Below are positions 30,872-40,072 of a DNA stretch of 64,000 nucleotides, piece after piece (positions within the stretch are counted from its first letter, which is position 1; every line of letters starts with the position of its first letter). Origin of the DNA: Bradyrhizobium sp. CCGUVB1N3 (GTDB taxonomy: Bacteria > Pseudomonadota > Alphaproteobacteria > Rhizobiales > Xanthobacteraceae). The position numbers were made by a program, and so were the translations under genes. The stretch spans positions 5,893,501 to 5,957,500 of the forward strand of contig NZ_JANADR010000001.1 in assembly GCF_024199925.1 (NCBI RefSeq), in the 5' to 3' direction. A model generated the notes under the pieces. The model saw nothing but the letters and a program-made list of their open reading frames with translations, did not search any database and had not been told where the DNA came from.

Positions 30872-31870
30872 TCAGCTGAGCGCCACGTTGACCGCCGATT
30901 CCGGCAGCTCCGCATTGAAGCAGCGCTGGTAGAACTCGGCGACCAGGGGACGCTCGAGCTCGTCGCACTTGTTGAGGAAGGTGACGCGGAAGGCGAAGCC
31001 GATATCGCCGAAGATGTCGGCGTTCTCGGCCCAGGTGATCACCGTGCGCGGGCTCATCACCGTCGACAGATCGCCATTGGCGAACGCGTTGCGGGTGAGA
31101 TCGGCAAGGCGAACCATCTTGTTGACGATGTCGCGGCCTTCCTGGGTGCGATAGTGCTTGGCCTTCGCCAGCACGATCTCGACTTCCTCGTCATGGCCGA
31201 GATAGTTGAGCGTGGTGACGATCGACCAGCGGTCCATCTGGCCCTGGTTGATCTGCTGGGTGCCGTGATAGAGGCCCGAGGTGTCGCCGAGGCCGACCGT
31301 GTTCGCGGTCGAGAACAGGCGGAACGCCGGATGCGGCTTGATCACCTTGTTCTGGTCGAGCAACGTCAGGCGGCCGGAGACCTCCAGCACGCGCTGGATC
31401 ACGAACATCACGTCCGGGCGGCCGGCGTCGTATTCGTCGAACACCAGCGCGACGTTGTGCTGAAGCGCCCAGGGCAAGATGCCGTCGCGGAATTCGGTGA
31501 CCTGCTTGCCATCCTTGACCACGATCGAGTCCTTGCCGACGAGGTCGATACGGCTGATGTGGCTGTCGAGGTTGACGCGCACGCAGGGCCAGTTGAGCCT
31601 AGCTGCGACCTGCTCGATATGGGTGGATTTGCCGGTGCCGTGATAGCCCGTCACCATGACGCGGCGGTTCTTGGCGAAGCCTGCGAGGATCGCGAGCGTG
31701 GTGGCGCGGTCGAAACGGTAATCGGCATCGACTTCGGGCACGTGAGGATCGACTTCGGAATAGGCCGGCACTTCGAGATCGCTGTCGATCCCGAAAACCT
31801 GGCGCACCGACACCTTCATGTCGGGCATACCGTTGACTTCCTCAACTTTGGACAGGGCGGCGGTCGTCAT
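30872..31870 (-). CDS. cobS: Cobaltochelatase subunit CobS
   Basis: A 332-residue AAA+ ATPase subunit of the aerobic cobaltochelatase. Walker A is GYHGTGKST (75-83), Walker B is [13 protein letters not shown], and the sensor region [20 protein letters not shown] is typical of MoxR/CobS proteins. It works with CobT (two genes downstream) to power CobN. The start is the ATG at 31868-31870. The 295-base gap upstream to the divergent DedA gene must hold its promoter; no cobalamin riboswitch was recognised there. Confidence 0.95.
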   Translation of the reverse strand: MTTAALSKVEEVNGMPDMKVSVRQVFGIDSDLEVPAYSEVDPHVPEVDADYRFDRATTLAILAGFAKNRRVMVTGYHGTGKSTHIEQVAARLNWPCVRVNLDSHISRIDLVGKDSIVVKDGKQVTEFRDGILPWALQHNVALVFDEYDAGRPDVMFVIQRVLEVSGRLTLLDQNKVIKPHPAFRLFSTANTVGLGDTSGLYHGTQQINQGQMDRWSIVTTLNYLGHDEEVEIVLAKAKHYRTQEGRDIVNKMVRLADLTRNAFANGDLSTVMSPRTVITWAENADIFGDIGFAFRVTFLNKCDELERPLVAEFYQRCFNAELPESAVNVALS

Positions 31871-32165
31871 TCATCCTCCGAGGCCCCGGGCGGTCCCGAG
31901 ACCAGTTATTTGCACTTTGGCTGCGGCTGGGTGCAGTTGCGAACCTATCAGAGACGAGAGGCCGGCAGAAGCCCGCGCCCCAATCAAAGTTCCGTTGTCT
32001 TTTCATTTAGATAGGCAAGGAACGCGATTTTTGGAAGGCTGCCCTGCGAATCACGCCGAAATTCCGTGCTCGCCAAGCGCCTCGCCCCCGCTTTGGCACT
32101 TTGGCCGCCCTGCCCTACTTATGTAAGGTCTGAACCCGAATGCTCCTGCCCGACACAGAGACGAC

Positions 32166-32825
32166 GTGACTTCCATCCTCGATCCCTTCATCGCGTTTGT
32201 CTCGGCCCATGCGTGGCTGGCCTATCTGACCCTGTTCCTGGCGGCGCTGCTGGAAGCCGTTCCGGTGGTGGGCTCGGTGGTGCCCGGCTCGACCATCATC
32301 CTGGCGCTGAGCGCCCTGGTTCCGGGCGGCGAGCTGAAACTGCAATGGGTGCTGCTGGCGGCCGCCTTCGGCGCGGTCCTCGGTGACGGCTCGGCCTATT
32401 GGATCGGGCACAAGCAGCAGCGCGAGATCCTCAACACCTGGCCCCTGACCAACTATCCCCGCGTGGTCGAGGAGAGCGAGACCTTCTTCCGCCGTTTCGG
32501 CACCTGGGCGGTGTTCTTCGCCCGCTTTGTCCCACCAATCCGGGCGTTCGTGCCGGTCACGGCCGGCGCGCTCGGCATGACGCCTTCGCGCTTCTACACT
32601 GTGAACATCCCCGCGATCCTGGTCTGGGCCCCGGCCCATGTGCTGCCCGGCGTGCTCGCGATCACGGCGCTGCATGAATATGCCGGGTTGCCGCACCATG
32701 AGCATGTCGGCAAGCACATCTGGATGTTCACCGTCACCGGCGTCGCGATCATTCTGGGCCTCGCGATCTGGACCATCCGCCGGAGGCATGGCAGCGGAGC
32801 CGCGCCGGCGAAGCCGGGGGGTTAG
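32166..32825 (+). CDS. DedA-family membrane protein
   Basis: A 219-residue DedA/VTT protein with several membrane segments. The start is GTG 32166. The hallmark RFVPPIRAFVPVTAG agrees with the conserved Arg-containing motif of the family, and the re-entrant-loop Gly/Pro regions (VVPGSTIILALSAL) are also present. DedA proteins move undecaprenyl phosphate or other lipids across the inner membrane and support envelope homeostasis. It is divergent from cobS and convergent with the HTH-citrate synthase gene, so it is expressed alone. Confidence 0.9.
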   Translation: MTSILDPFIAFVSAHAWLAYLTLFLAALLEAVPVVGSVVPGSTIILALSALVPGGELKLQWVLLAAAFGAVLGDGSAYWIGHKQQREILNTWPLTNYPRVVEESETFFRRFGTWAVFFARFVPPIRAFVPVTAGALGMTPSRFYTVNIPAILVWAPAHVLPGVLAITALHEYAGLPHHEHVGKHIWMFTVTGVAIILGLAIWTIRRRHGSGAAPAKPGG

Positions 32826-32852
32826 CTCTGTTGCGTAACCAAGCGCTCCACC

Positions 32853-32957
32853 CCTCATCCTGAGGAGCGCGGAACGCGCGTCTCGAAGGATGGCCACGGG
32901 CGAGAGCCGGGCCTCCATGGTTCGAGACGCGCGTTCCGCGCTCCTCACCATGAGGAT
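32853..32957. repeat. Extragenic palindrome, family A, second copy
   Basis: CCTCATCCTGAGGAGCGCGG with GAACGCGCGTCTCGAAGGAT on the left pairs with TTCGAGACGCGCGTTCCGCG plus CTCCTCACCATGAGG on the right, giving about 40 bp of imperfect stem. It lies between convergent genes and could act as a bidirectional transcript end. Confidence 0.75.
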
Positions 32958-32974
32958 CTAGTGACTCAGCAAGA

Positions 32975-34204
32975 CTAGCTACGTGTTTCCCCGCCCGTCA
33001 TCCTCCGCCCCGGCGCTGGCCCGACATAGCGTGCCCGCGGGCGGATCAACCTTCCGTGCTGCAACTGCTCGCTGGCATGCGCGATCCAGCCGACGCTGCG
33101 CGCCATCGCGAACAGTGCAAGCTCGCTGCCGGCCGGGAGGCGCAGGGCGTGCACCAGCACGGCGAGCGCATAGTCGATGTTGACGAGCTCGCCGGTCGCC
33201 TCCGCAATCCGCTCCGGCACTTCGCGGGTGAATTTGCGCGGCGCGCCGGCCCGCGCCAATGCGTTGAGCAGCGACTGCGCGCGCGGATCGCCACGCTTGT
33301 AGACGCCATGGCCGAAGCCGGCAAAATGCTCGCCGAGCGCGACGCGCTCGCGCACCATCGGCTCGACATCGCGATCCACCAGCGTCTTCACGAGCTGCGA
33401 GGCCAGCACGCCGGCGCCGCCATGTTTTGGACCTTTCAGCGCGGCGAGGCCGGCGATGACGGCATCATAGAGATTGAGGCCGGTCGAGGCGGCGCAGCGC
33501 GCGGTGAAGGTCGAGGCATTCAATTCGTGCTCGGCGAGCAGCACCAGCGCGCGGCGGATGAGATCGGCGGCATGCTTGTTGCCGGGTGCCCAGGCGTCGG
33601 CGATCTGCTGGTGCAGCGGCGCGGCCGAGGACTCGGCATTGAGCATGGTCGCAACCAGCAGCCGGACGATGCGGGCTCCGACCATCGCACGGCCGTCTGG
33701 CGCGCGGGTGAAGGCGCGGGGATCGGCGCTCGCGGCAAGCGCCAGCACCGCGATGGCGCGGTCGATCGGCGCGGCGCGGCGTGCGGCCTCCGCGATCGCA
33801 CGCATCTCGCCGGAGACGTGGGGGCAATTGTCCGATGCAAAGGGATCGACGCCGGAGACGTCCCAGAGCAGCGTCGCGGCATGCTCCAGCGTGTCCCGCT
33901 CGGCAAGATCGACGCAGTTCACCCCGCGATAGATCGCGCCCTCCTCGGTGATGGTCGCGATCTCCGTATCCATCACCGGCAGGTCGGCGTCGAAGCTGCG
34001 CAGGCCGCGCGGCTCGGGCGACGGGGCGCGGCGCTCCTTCAGGCTGCGGACGTCCTCGGCGCGGTAGCGGTTCTTGCGCGAATCCGCCGTCGGCTCGGAG
34101 CGGATCAGACCGCGGCTGACATAGGCATAGAGGGTCGCCGGCGAGATCGCGAGCTCGGCCGCGGCTTCGCGGGCGGAGAGGTAGAGCTCCTCGGAATTTT
34201 TCAT
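32975..34204 (-). CDS. Citrate synthase-like protein with N-terminal HTH
   Basis: A 409-residue protein with an HTH of the excisionase/MerR class at residues 8-55 (AREAAAELAISPATLYAYVS) fused to a citrate synthase fold. The first catalytic region is AEHELNASTFTAR; the second is GFGHGVYKRGDPRA, where true citrate synthases have GHRVY, so an Arg expected to contact citrate is Gly. This and the HTH suggest a regulator that senses a CoA ester or oxaloacetate-like ligand rather than an efficient enzyme, although activity cannot be excluded. It is divergent from the citrate synthase gene at 34278, with the start inside a palindrome-rich 73-base gap. Known relatives are annotated citrate synthase or 2-methylcitrate synthase. 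Confidence 0.85.
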   Translation of the reverse strand: MKNSEELYLSAREAAAELAISPATLYAYVSRGLIRSEPTADSRKNRYRAEDVRSLKERRAPSPEPRGLRSFDADLPVMDTEIATITEEGAIYRGVNCVDLAERDTLEHAATLLWDVSGVDPFASDNCPHVSGEMRAIAEAARRAAPIDRAIAVLALAASADPRAFTRAPDGRAMVGARIVRLLVATMLNAESSAAPLHQQIADAWAPGNKHAADLIRRALVLLAEHELNASTFTARCAASTGLNLYDAVIAGLAALKGPKHGGAGVLASQLVKTLVDRDVEPMVRERVALGEHFAGFGHGVYKRGDPRAQSLLNALARAGAPRKFTREVPERIAEATGELVNIDYALAVLVHALRLPAGSELALFAMARSVGWIAHASEQLQHGRLIRPRARYVGPAPGRRMTGGETRS

Positions 34205-34205
34205 A

Positions 34206-34234
34206 TTGATTTATGTAATCAAGATTGATCAATC
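34206..34234. promoter_or_regulatory. Probable operator between divergent citrate synthase genes
   Basis: Two adjoining palindromes: TTGATT-TATGT-AATCAA (34206-34222) and GATTGATCAATC (34223-34234). The TTGATT half-site thus occurs in several orientations within 29 bases, directly upstream of the HTH-citrate synthase ATG and 44 bases before the other start. The natural candidate binding protein is the HTH-fused product. Confidence 0.65.
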
Positions 34235-34277
34235 TGTCGAGAGGCCTGACCTTTCTCCTGATGAAAGGAGACAGGTC

Positions 34278-35372
34278 ATGAACATCCACCTCACCAAAAG
34301 CCAGATCGGGCTGGACGGGGTTCCCGCCGCCGAAACCGTGCTCAGCCATGTCGACGGCGAGCGCGGCGCGTTGATCATCGCCGGCGAGCATGTCGGCACG
34401 CTGGCAAGCCAGTCGAGCTTCGAGGGCGTCACCGCAAGGCTCTGGAACGGGGCGAGTCACAGCACGCTCAACGAAGCCAATGTGCGGGCGAGCCTCGGGC
34501 TTGCACGCGAACGCGCCTTTGCGCGGCTGCCGGATCTTTTGCCGGCAACCCGCGGCATGGGCATCGTCGACGGGTTTCGCGCGGCGGTCGCTGGCTTGCG
34601 CGCCGAGAACGGGCTGGAGCACGAGGCGACCATTGTCGGCGCCTTTCCGGTGATTGCCGGCGCGCTGGTGCGGCGCGCAAAAGGCCTCGATCCGGTCGCG
34701 CCGGATACGAATGCGAGCCACGCCGCCGACACGCTGAAAATGCTGCGTGGCGCCGCGCCCGAGCCGCGCGAGGTCGCTGCGCTCGACGCCTATCTCGTCA
34801 CCGTCTGCGATCACGGCATGAACGCATCGACCTTCGCCACGCGCGTGGTGGCTTCCACACAAGCCGATCTCTTCGCCGCCGTCACCGCCGGCTATTGCGC
34901 GCTGACCGGACCGCTGCATGGCGGCGCGCCGGAGCCGGTGCTGGAGATGTTGGATGCGATCGGCTCGCGCGAACGTATCCAGCCATGGGTCGATGCAGCA
35001 CTTAAGCGCGGCGAACGGCTGATGGGTTTTGGCCATCGCGTCTATCGCGTGCGCGATCCGCGCGCCGACGTGCTGAAGGCCGCGATCGAGCGGCTTGCCG
35101 CCGACGGCGCCGACCTGCCGTTTGCCGGCGAGGTCGAGGCCTATATCCGCGCCGCGCTGCGCAAGAAGAACCCGGATCGTCCGCTGGAGACCAATGTCGA
35201 GTTCTTCACCGCGATCCTGCTCGATGCCCTCGCGATCCCGCGACAGGCCTTCACGCCGATCTTCGCCGTGGCGCGCGCCGCAGGCTGGACCGCACATGCG
35301 CTCGAGCATCGCCGGACAGGACGGCTGATCCGACCGAGCTCGTCGTATGTTGGGGCGATGCCGAAGGAGTGA
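34278..35372 (+). CDS. Citrate synthase family enzyme
   Basis: A 364-residue citrate synthase-fold protein starting at ATG 34278, which has AAAGGAGACAGGTC as a good Shine-Dalgarno; the frame start at 34206 lies in the operator region. Active-site regions are CDHGMNASTFATR, GFGHRVYRVRDPRA with the intact HRVY, and TNVEFFTAI, which has Glu where the E. coli enzyme has Asp. It lacks an HTH. It condenses acetyl-CoA (or propionyl-CoA) with oxaloacetate; as the main citrate synthase is usually elsewhere in the chromosome, this is a secondary or specialised enzyme. Divergent from the HTH-fused paralogue, probably under its control. Confidence 0.88.
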   Translation: MNIHLTKSQIGLDGVPAAETVLSHVDGERGALIIAGEHVGTLASQSSFEGVTARLWNGASHSTLNEANVRASLGLARERAFARLPDLLPATRGMGIVDGFRAAVAGLRAENGLEHEATIVGAFPVIAGALVRRAKGLDPVAPDTNASHAADTLKMLRGAAPEPREVAALDAYLVTVCDHGMNASTFATRVVASTQADLFAAVTAGYCALTGPLHGGAPEPVLEMLDAIGSRERIQPWVDAALKRGERLMGFGHRVYRVRDPRADVLKAAIERLAADGADLPFAGEVEAYIRAALRKKNPDRPLETNVEFFTAILLDALAIPRQAFTPIFAVARAAGWTAHALEHRRTGRLIRPSSSYVGAMPKE

Positions 35373-35420
35373 GGCGATTAACGTTCCGTAGGAGCACGAC
35401 GGCGGAGCCATTCACTCCGC

Positions 35421-35554
35421 CGTCGTCCCGGCGAAGGCCGGGACCCATAACCCCAGGGAGTGGTCGTGGCGCGAGACTGGTAACCACGAGTCTTCGCCAA
35501 ATACTCCCTGGGGGTATGGGTCCCGGATCTGCGCTACGCTTGTCCGGGACGACG
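35421..35554. repeat. Extragenic palindrome, family D, complete copy
   Basis: CGTCGTCCCGGCGAAGGCCG with GGACCCATAACCCCAGGGAG on the left and CTCCCTGGGGGTATGGGTCC ending GTCCGGGACGAC on the right are inverted around a variable centre. Other copies: 63797-63930 and 52932-53113; a copy interrupted by IS110 at 24096/25222. Intergenic. Confidence 0.8.
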
Positions 35555-35590
35555 CCAGAGAATGCGGCGGCAGCTACGACAAGAGGAGGC

Positions 35591-36226
35591 CTACGCCTCC
35601 CTCACCACCGTCTTCAGATAATTATACGCCTTGATGATCTCGATCAGGCGGTCTTCGGTGGAACGGTCACCGCCGTTCGCATCCGGGTGGTGCTGCTTCA
35701 CCAGCGCCTTGTACTTGGTCTTGACGTCGGCGAGCGTGGCGTCGGGGCCGAGCCCCATGACCTGAAGCGCCTTGCGCTCGGCGTTCATCACCTTGCGTGT
35801 TTCAGCCTTGGGCTGGGCCTCCGGCCCGCGCCGCCAGTTGGCGCGGCCGTTGATCTCGCTGAACATGCTGAACGGATCGAAGGCGCCATCGATCTCGGCT
35901 TCCGCCCCCTTCTTGACGCCGCCATTGGCGCCCATCTTCCAGGTCGGACGGTGGCCGGTGAGCGCATCCTTCTGGTAGCGCGCGACGGCATCGGCATTCA
36001 TGCCGGAGAAGAAATTGTAATTCTGGTTGTACTCGCGCACGTGATCCAGGCAGAAGTGCCAATACTCGCGCGAATTTTCGCGGCCCTTCGGCGCGCGATG
36101 GCTGCCCTTGTTCTGGCAGCCGGTCCATTCGCAAGCGACCACGGTCTCGCGCGGCTTGGCTTCTGGCTTCGCACCCCTCGGCTTGACGCGGATGGAGTCG
36201 AAGAATTTTGATGAATCGATCGGCAT
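35591..36226 (-). CDS. J-domain (DnaJ-like) protein
   Basis: A 211-residue protein with the J domain at the C-terminus: LGPDATLADVKTKYKALVKQ followed by HHPDANGGD, containing the HPD motif that stimulates DnaK ATPase. The N-terminal 100 residues carry CEWTGCQNKGSHRAPKGREN with further Cys/His positions (HFCLDH), perhaps a metal site. This C-terminal J-domain form is common in alphaproteobacteria, usually near bolA and the cobS/cobT genes, as here. It is divergent from bolA. The client substrate is not known. Confidence 0.88.
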   Translation of the reverse strand: MPIDSSKFFDSIRVKPRGAKPEAKPRETVVACEWTGCQNKGSHRAPKGRENSREYWHFCLDHVREYNQNYNFFSGMNADAVARYQKDALTGHRPTWKMGANGGVKKGAEAEIDGAFDPFSMFSEINGRANWRRGPEAQPKAETRKVMNAERKALQVMGLGPDATLADVKTKYKALVKQHHPDANGGDRSTEDRLIEIIKAYNYLKTVVREA

Positions 36227-36346
36227 GACTAACTTTGACTACGCAATGCAAAAACCTTCAAGTCTTGACATTGCGAATGGCGTAGAAGCACGGGAACTAA
36301 AGTAACGCGATCGCGCGACTTAATGGCTCACACGACAGGCAACGAC

Positions 36347-36616
36347 ATGGCTACACAAGACACTATCAGCAACAAGTTGCGCGAAGCTTTCTCGCCGGAC
36401 AGCCTGCAAGTGGTCGATGAATCACATTTGCATGAAGGCCATGCGGGCCACCGGGCGGGCGGCGAGACGCATTTCCGCGTTTATATCGTGTCTGATGCCT
36501 TCAAAGGGAAGAGCCGGGTCGAGCGTCACCGCATGATTAATTCGACGCTGGCCGCGGAACTCTCCGGTGGCGTGCACGCCCTCGCCATCCACGCGCAGGC
36601 GCCGGGGGAAGGTTGA
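36347..36616 (+). CDS. bolA: BolA-family protein
   Basis: An 89-residue BolA protein taken from ATG 36347 (MATQDTISNKLREAFSPDSL); an ATG 24 bases upstream (36323) gives 97 residues. The family motif ESHLHEGHAGH and FRVYIVSDAFKGKSRVERHR give the class II KH-like fold. BolA proteins pair with monothiol glutaredoxins and bind 2Fe-2S clusters, acting in iron sensing or cluster delivery, and some bind DNA. It is divergent from the J-domain gene, and the 120-base gap holds both promoters. Confidence 0.92.
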   Translation: MATQDTISNKLREAFSPDSLQVVDESHLHEGHAGHRAGGETHFRVYIVSDAFKGKSRVERHRMINSTLAAELSGGVHALAIHAQAPGEG

Positions 36617-36625
36617 TTGCTTCTT

Positions 36626-36808
36626 CACCCTCCCCTGGAGGGGTCCGAGACGAGCGTAGCTCGCTCGTGGGTCGCTGCGCATGAAGCGAAGCGCAATGCG
36701 CAGCGGGGTGGGGTGACGGTCTCTCCGCGTCGAACACCGCCCGTGTTGAGAGATCACCCCACCCCGCTCGCGCTACGCGCGATCGACCCTCCCCCTCCAG
36801 GGGAGGGT
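36626..36808. repeat. Extragenic palindrome, family B, second copy
   Basis: Same outer arms as 10605-10770 (CACCCTCCCCTGGAGGGG and CCCTCCAGGGGAGGGT), with a longer centre containing AAGCGAAGCGCAATGCG. It occupies the space between bolA and the CorC-type gene, which converge on it. Confidence 0.75.
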
Positions 36809-36814
36809 AAGCAC

Positions 36815-38119
36815 TCAAAACGACGTCCCGGCCCGCCTCGGCTTGGCCTCCTCCACCTCCGCCTCGCGCGGCACCGGTGAAATACGGAGTGCGGTGATGC
36901 GGTTGCGCTCGCGGCGCAGCACGCGGAAGCGGAAGCCGTGGAACGTAAAACTCTGGCCGCGGTCCGGGATCGAACGGGCCTCGTGAATGACGAGGCCGGC
37001 AACCGTCGTCGCCTCTCCATCAGGCAGGCGCCAGTCCATGGCGCGGTTGAGATCGCGGATCGGCACCGAGCCGTCGACCACGACCGAGCCGTCAGGCTGG
37101 GCGCGCACGCCCGCCACCACGACGTCGTGCTCGTCGGAGATATCGCCGACGATCTCTTCCAGAATGTCTTCCAGCGTCACAAGACCTTCAACTTCGCCGT
37201 ACTCGTCGACGACGAGCGCGAAATGGGTCTTGCGGCGGCGGAACGCCTTAAGCTGCTCGGAGACGGTGCGCATCTCCGGCACGAACCAGGGCGGCAGCGC
37301 GATGGTCGAGGCGTCGATGCGCGAGGTGTCGCCTTCGGAGGCGCGAATGGCGCGCAACAGGTCCTTGGCGTGCAGCACGCCGATGATGTTTTCGGGCTTG
37401 TCGCGCCACAGCGGGATGCGGGTGTATTCGGTCGCCAGCACCTCGCGCACCAGATCCTCCGGCGGCAGGTCGGCGTTGATCATCATCATCTCGGTGCGAT
37501 GGATCATGACGTCGGAGACCTGAAGCTCCCGCAGGTCCAGGAGGCCGCCGAGCATGTCGCGGTCCTGCTTCTCGACCTTGCCTTCATGGTGCAAGAGATC
37601 GACCGCGCCGCGCAGGCGCTCGGTCGGCGACAGGATCGCCTGGTGCTCGCCGGCAAGGCCAAACAGCCGCATCAACAGGCGCACGATGACTTCCACCACC
37701 GTCAGCAACGGCCCGAGCACGTACATCGTCAGCCGCATCGGCCGCGCCACGGCGAGCGCGACACGGTCGGGCGCGTTGATGGCGATGGTTTTTGGCAAAA
37801 CTTCCGCGAAGATCACGACCAGCGCCGTCATCACGCCGGTCGCATAGAGCACGCCGACCTCGCCGAACCAGTTGGTGAAGATACCGGTCGCGATCGCCGA
37901 GGCCCCGATATTGGCGATGTTGTTGCCGAGCAGCAGCGCGCCGATCAGCCGCTCGCGCATGTCGAGCAACCGCGACACGACGTCGGCCTCGCGATGACCC
38001 TGCCTGGACAGCCGCAGCATGCTGGCGCGCGAGGCGCCGGTCAGCGCGGTCTCGCTCGCGGCGAAGAACGCCGAGACCAAGAGGCAGAAGACGACGATGG
38101 AGAATCCGAGCCAGTCCAT
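36815..38119 (-). CDS. CNNM/CorC (HlyC) family transporter-associated protein
   Basis: A 434-residue protein: an N-terminal CNNM (DUF21) membrane domain with three to four helices (residues 5-180; IVVFCLLVSAFFAASETALT), a CBS pair (about 200-330, MIHRTEMMMINADLPPEDLV), and the C-terminal CorC_HlyC domain (about 345-425). Homologues act in magnesium or cobalt efflux or resistance; older names are hemolysin C-like. The whole arrangement and length are typical. It is 27 bases downstream of aroB in the same direction and probably part of the aroK-aroB transcript, an order common in this order of bacteria. Confidence 0.92.
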   Translation of the reverse strand: MDWLGFSIVVFCLLVSAFFAASETALTGASRASMLRLSRQGHREADVVSRLLDMRERLIGALLLGNNIANIGASAIATGIFTNWFGEVGVLYATGVMTALVVIFAEVLPKTIAINAPDRVALAVARPMRLTMYVLGPLLTVVEVIVRLLMRLFGLAGEHQAILSPTERLRGAVDLLHHEGKVEKQDRDMLGGLLDLRELQVSDVMIHRTEMMMINADLPPEDLVREVLATEYTRIPLWRDKPENIIGVLHAKDLLRAIRASEGDTSRIDASTIALPPWFVPEMRTVSEQLKAFRRRKTHFALVVDEYGEVEGLVTLEDILEEIVGDISDEHDVVVAGVRAQPDGSVVVDGSVPIRDLNRAMDWRLPDGEATTVAGLVIHEARSIPDRGQSFTFHGFRFRVLRRERNRITALRISPVPREAEVEEAKPRRAGTSF

Positions 38120-38146
38120 GACCCAACCGCCGATGTCAGTTGCTCA

Positions 38147-39307
38147 TCACGCCTTGCGCGCGAGCTTGTTTTGCAGGTTTTCTTGCAGGAAGTCGCGCAC
38201 CAGCGACGGTTCGACGTCTTTTGCGATCACGGCGCGCCCGATAGCCTCAAGCAGGATGAAGGTGAGCTTGCCGCGCTTGACCTTCTTGTCCTGCGCCATC
38301 AGCGCCAGCAGCGCGTCGGCATCGGCGAGCCCTTCCTGCGCGAAGCCGGCGATGTCCTGGAGCCGCGTCGGCAGCCCTGCTTCCGCGAGGTGGCGTTCGA
38401 CGCGCGCCGAATCGGCGGCACCGATCATGCCGAGCCTTGCGGAAAACTCCGCCGCCAGCACCATGCCGATGGACACACCCTCGCCGTGGAACAGCCGGTC
38501 GGAGAAGCCGGTGGCGGCTTCCAGCGCGTGACCAAAGGTGTGGCCGAGATTGAGCAGCGCGCGCTCGCCGGTCTCGCGCTCGTCACGCGAGACGACGCCC
38601 GCCTTGGCGCGGCAGGAGGTCGCAATCGCATGCTCGCGCGCCGAGCCGCCCTTGAAGATGTCGGCGTGGTTCTTCTCCAGCCAGGTGAAGAAGGCCTCGT
38701 CGCCGAGCACGCCATATTTGGCGACCTCGGCATAGCCGGCGCGGAACTGCCGCGGCGACAAGGTGTCGAGCACGGCGGTGTCGGCAATGACGAGCACCGG
38801 CTGGTGGAAGGCGCCGAGCAGATTCTTGCCCTGTGGCGAGTTGATGCCGGTCTTGCCGCCGACGGATGAATCAACCTGCGCCAGCAGCGAGGTCGGCACC
38901 TGCACGAAATCGACGCCACGGCGCAGGATCGCAGCGGCAAAGCCGGCGAGATCGCCGACCACGCCGCCACCGAGCGCGATGACGAGATCGTTGCGCTCGA
39001 TCTTGGCCGCAATCAGCGCCTCGCTGACCTTTTCGAGCCCGGCATAGGTTTTGGAAATCTCGCCTTCCTCGACGACGATGCGCGAGGTCGGAACGCCCGC
39101 GGCCGCGAGCGAGGCTTCAGTCGGCTCCAGCCAATGTTTTGCGACGGTGCGGTCCGTGACGATCGCGGTGCGCACGCCGGGGCGCAAGCGCGCGACACGC
39201 GCGCCGAGCGAAGCCAGCACGTCGCGGCCGATGATGATGTCGTAGGCGCGCTCGCCGAGCGCGACGTCGACGATAACAGGATCTGAATGTTTCAACGGCG
39301 CGGTCAT
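38147..39307 (-). CDS. aroB: 3-dehydroquinate synthase
   Basis: A 386-residue AroB, the NAD+- and divalent-metal-dependent enzyme converting DAHP to 3-dehydroquinate in the shikimate pathway. Family signatures are ALGGGVVGDLAGFAAA (NAD-binding), VPTSLLAQVDSSVGGKTGIN, RAGYAEVAKYGVL, and NLGHTFGHALEAATGF with metal-binding His residues. It begins at ATG 39305-39307, overlapping the aroK stop by four bases, so the two shikimate genes are coupled. Length matches alphaproteobacterial AroB. Confidence 0.96.
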   Translation of the reverse strand: MTAPLKHSDPVIVDVALGERAYDIIIGRDVLASLGARVARLRPGVRTAIVTDRTVAKHWLEPTEASLAAAGVPTSRIVVEEGEISKTYAGLEKVSEALIAAKIERNDLVIALGGGVVGDLAGFAAAILRRGVDFVQVPTSLLAQVDSSVGGKTGINSPQGKNLLGAFHQPVLVIADTAVLDTLSPRQFRAGYAEVAKYGVLGDEAFFTWLEKNHADIFKGGSAREHAIATSCRAKAGVVSRDERETGERALLNLGHTFGHALEAATGFSDRLFHGEGVSIGMVLAAEFSARLGMIGAADSARVERHLAEAGLPTRLQDIAGFAQEGLADADALLALMAQDKKVKRGKLTFILLEAIGRAVIAKDVEPSLVRDFLQENLQNKLARKA

Positions 39308-39915
39308 CTGGCGGCACTCGCTACATCGTCAGGTGGGCCGCCGCAAAGATAGATGCGCAGCGTCTCGAGGCACTCTTCCACGATCCGGTCATGCGGCACG
39401 TCGCGCGAGGAGATCGTGAGGTCGGCGTTCTGGTAGACCGGCTCGCGCTCGCTCAGCAGCCGGGTCACCGTCCCCTCAGGATCCGGGGTCTGCAGCAGCG
39501 GGCGATCGGCCCGGCGGCGCACCCGCCGCATGATGATGTCATGATCGGCCCTGAGCCAGATCGAGACCGCCTTGGCCGCGATGCGCGCCCGCGTCTCCTC
39601 GCGCATGAAGGCGCCGCCGCCGGTGGCGAGCACCAGCGGGCCGCCGTCCAGGAGGCGCGCGATCACCCGCGTCTCACCGTCGCGGAAGTAAGGCTCGCCA
39701 TGGCGCTCGAAGATTTCCGGTATGGTCATGCCCGCGGCCGCCTCGATCTCGGTGTCGGCATCGACGAAAGGCAGCTTGAGCCGGGCCGCGAGCCGCCGGC
39801 CGATGGTGGATTTGCCGACCCCCATCATGCCGACCAGCACGATCGAGCGGCCCGCAAGCGCCGACAGGATGTCGGGCTCGGGCGAGCTTGGGGCTGGCAT
39901 GGCGGCGTCGGACAT
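39304..39915 (-). CDS. aroK: Shikimate kinase
   Basis: A 203-residue shikimate kinase with Walker A GMMGVGKSTIGRRLA, the shikimate-binding D-x-D region (FVDADTEIEAAAG), and LATGGGAFMREETR (GGG loop), followed by RADHDIIMRRVRRRADRPLL as the lid. It makes shikimate 3-phosphate using ATP. The N-terminal 20 residues are extra and hydrophilic. It is the first gene of the leftward aroK - aroB - CorC operon. Confidence 0.95.
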   Translation of the reverse strand: MSDAAMPAPSSPEPDILSALAGRSIVLVGMMGVGKSTIGRRLAARLKLPFVDADTEIEAAAGMTIPEIFERHGEPYFRDGETRVIARLLDGGPLVLATGGGAFMREETRARIAAKAVSIWLRADHDIIMRRVRRRADRPLLQTPDPEGTVTRLLSEREPVYQNADLTISSRDVPHDRIVEECLETLRIYLCGGPPDDVASAAR

Positions 39916-40072
39916 GGATCTCGCTCAATCTGCCGCCAAAGGCGGCATGTCGGGCCACCTATACGACCCCGAACGGGCCCTCGCCAGAGACTCTTGCCAC
40001 GAAACGGCGAACATGTTGGATGATTTCATTGGTTAATTCGCCCCGACGAGACCCCTACCGAGACCTCGCCCG

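Noticed and set aside
31871..32165. Cobalamin riboswitch upstream of cobS
   Set aside because: No B12-box-like sequence or matching structure was recognised by eye; a covariance-model search would decide.
36938..38869. 643-codon plus-strand frame opposite the CorC gene and aroB
   Set aside because: Crosses the gene boundary on the real strand and has shadow composition.
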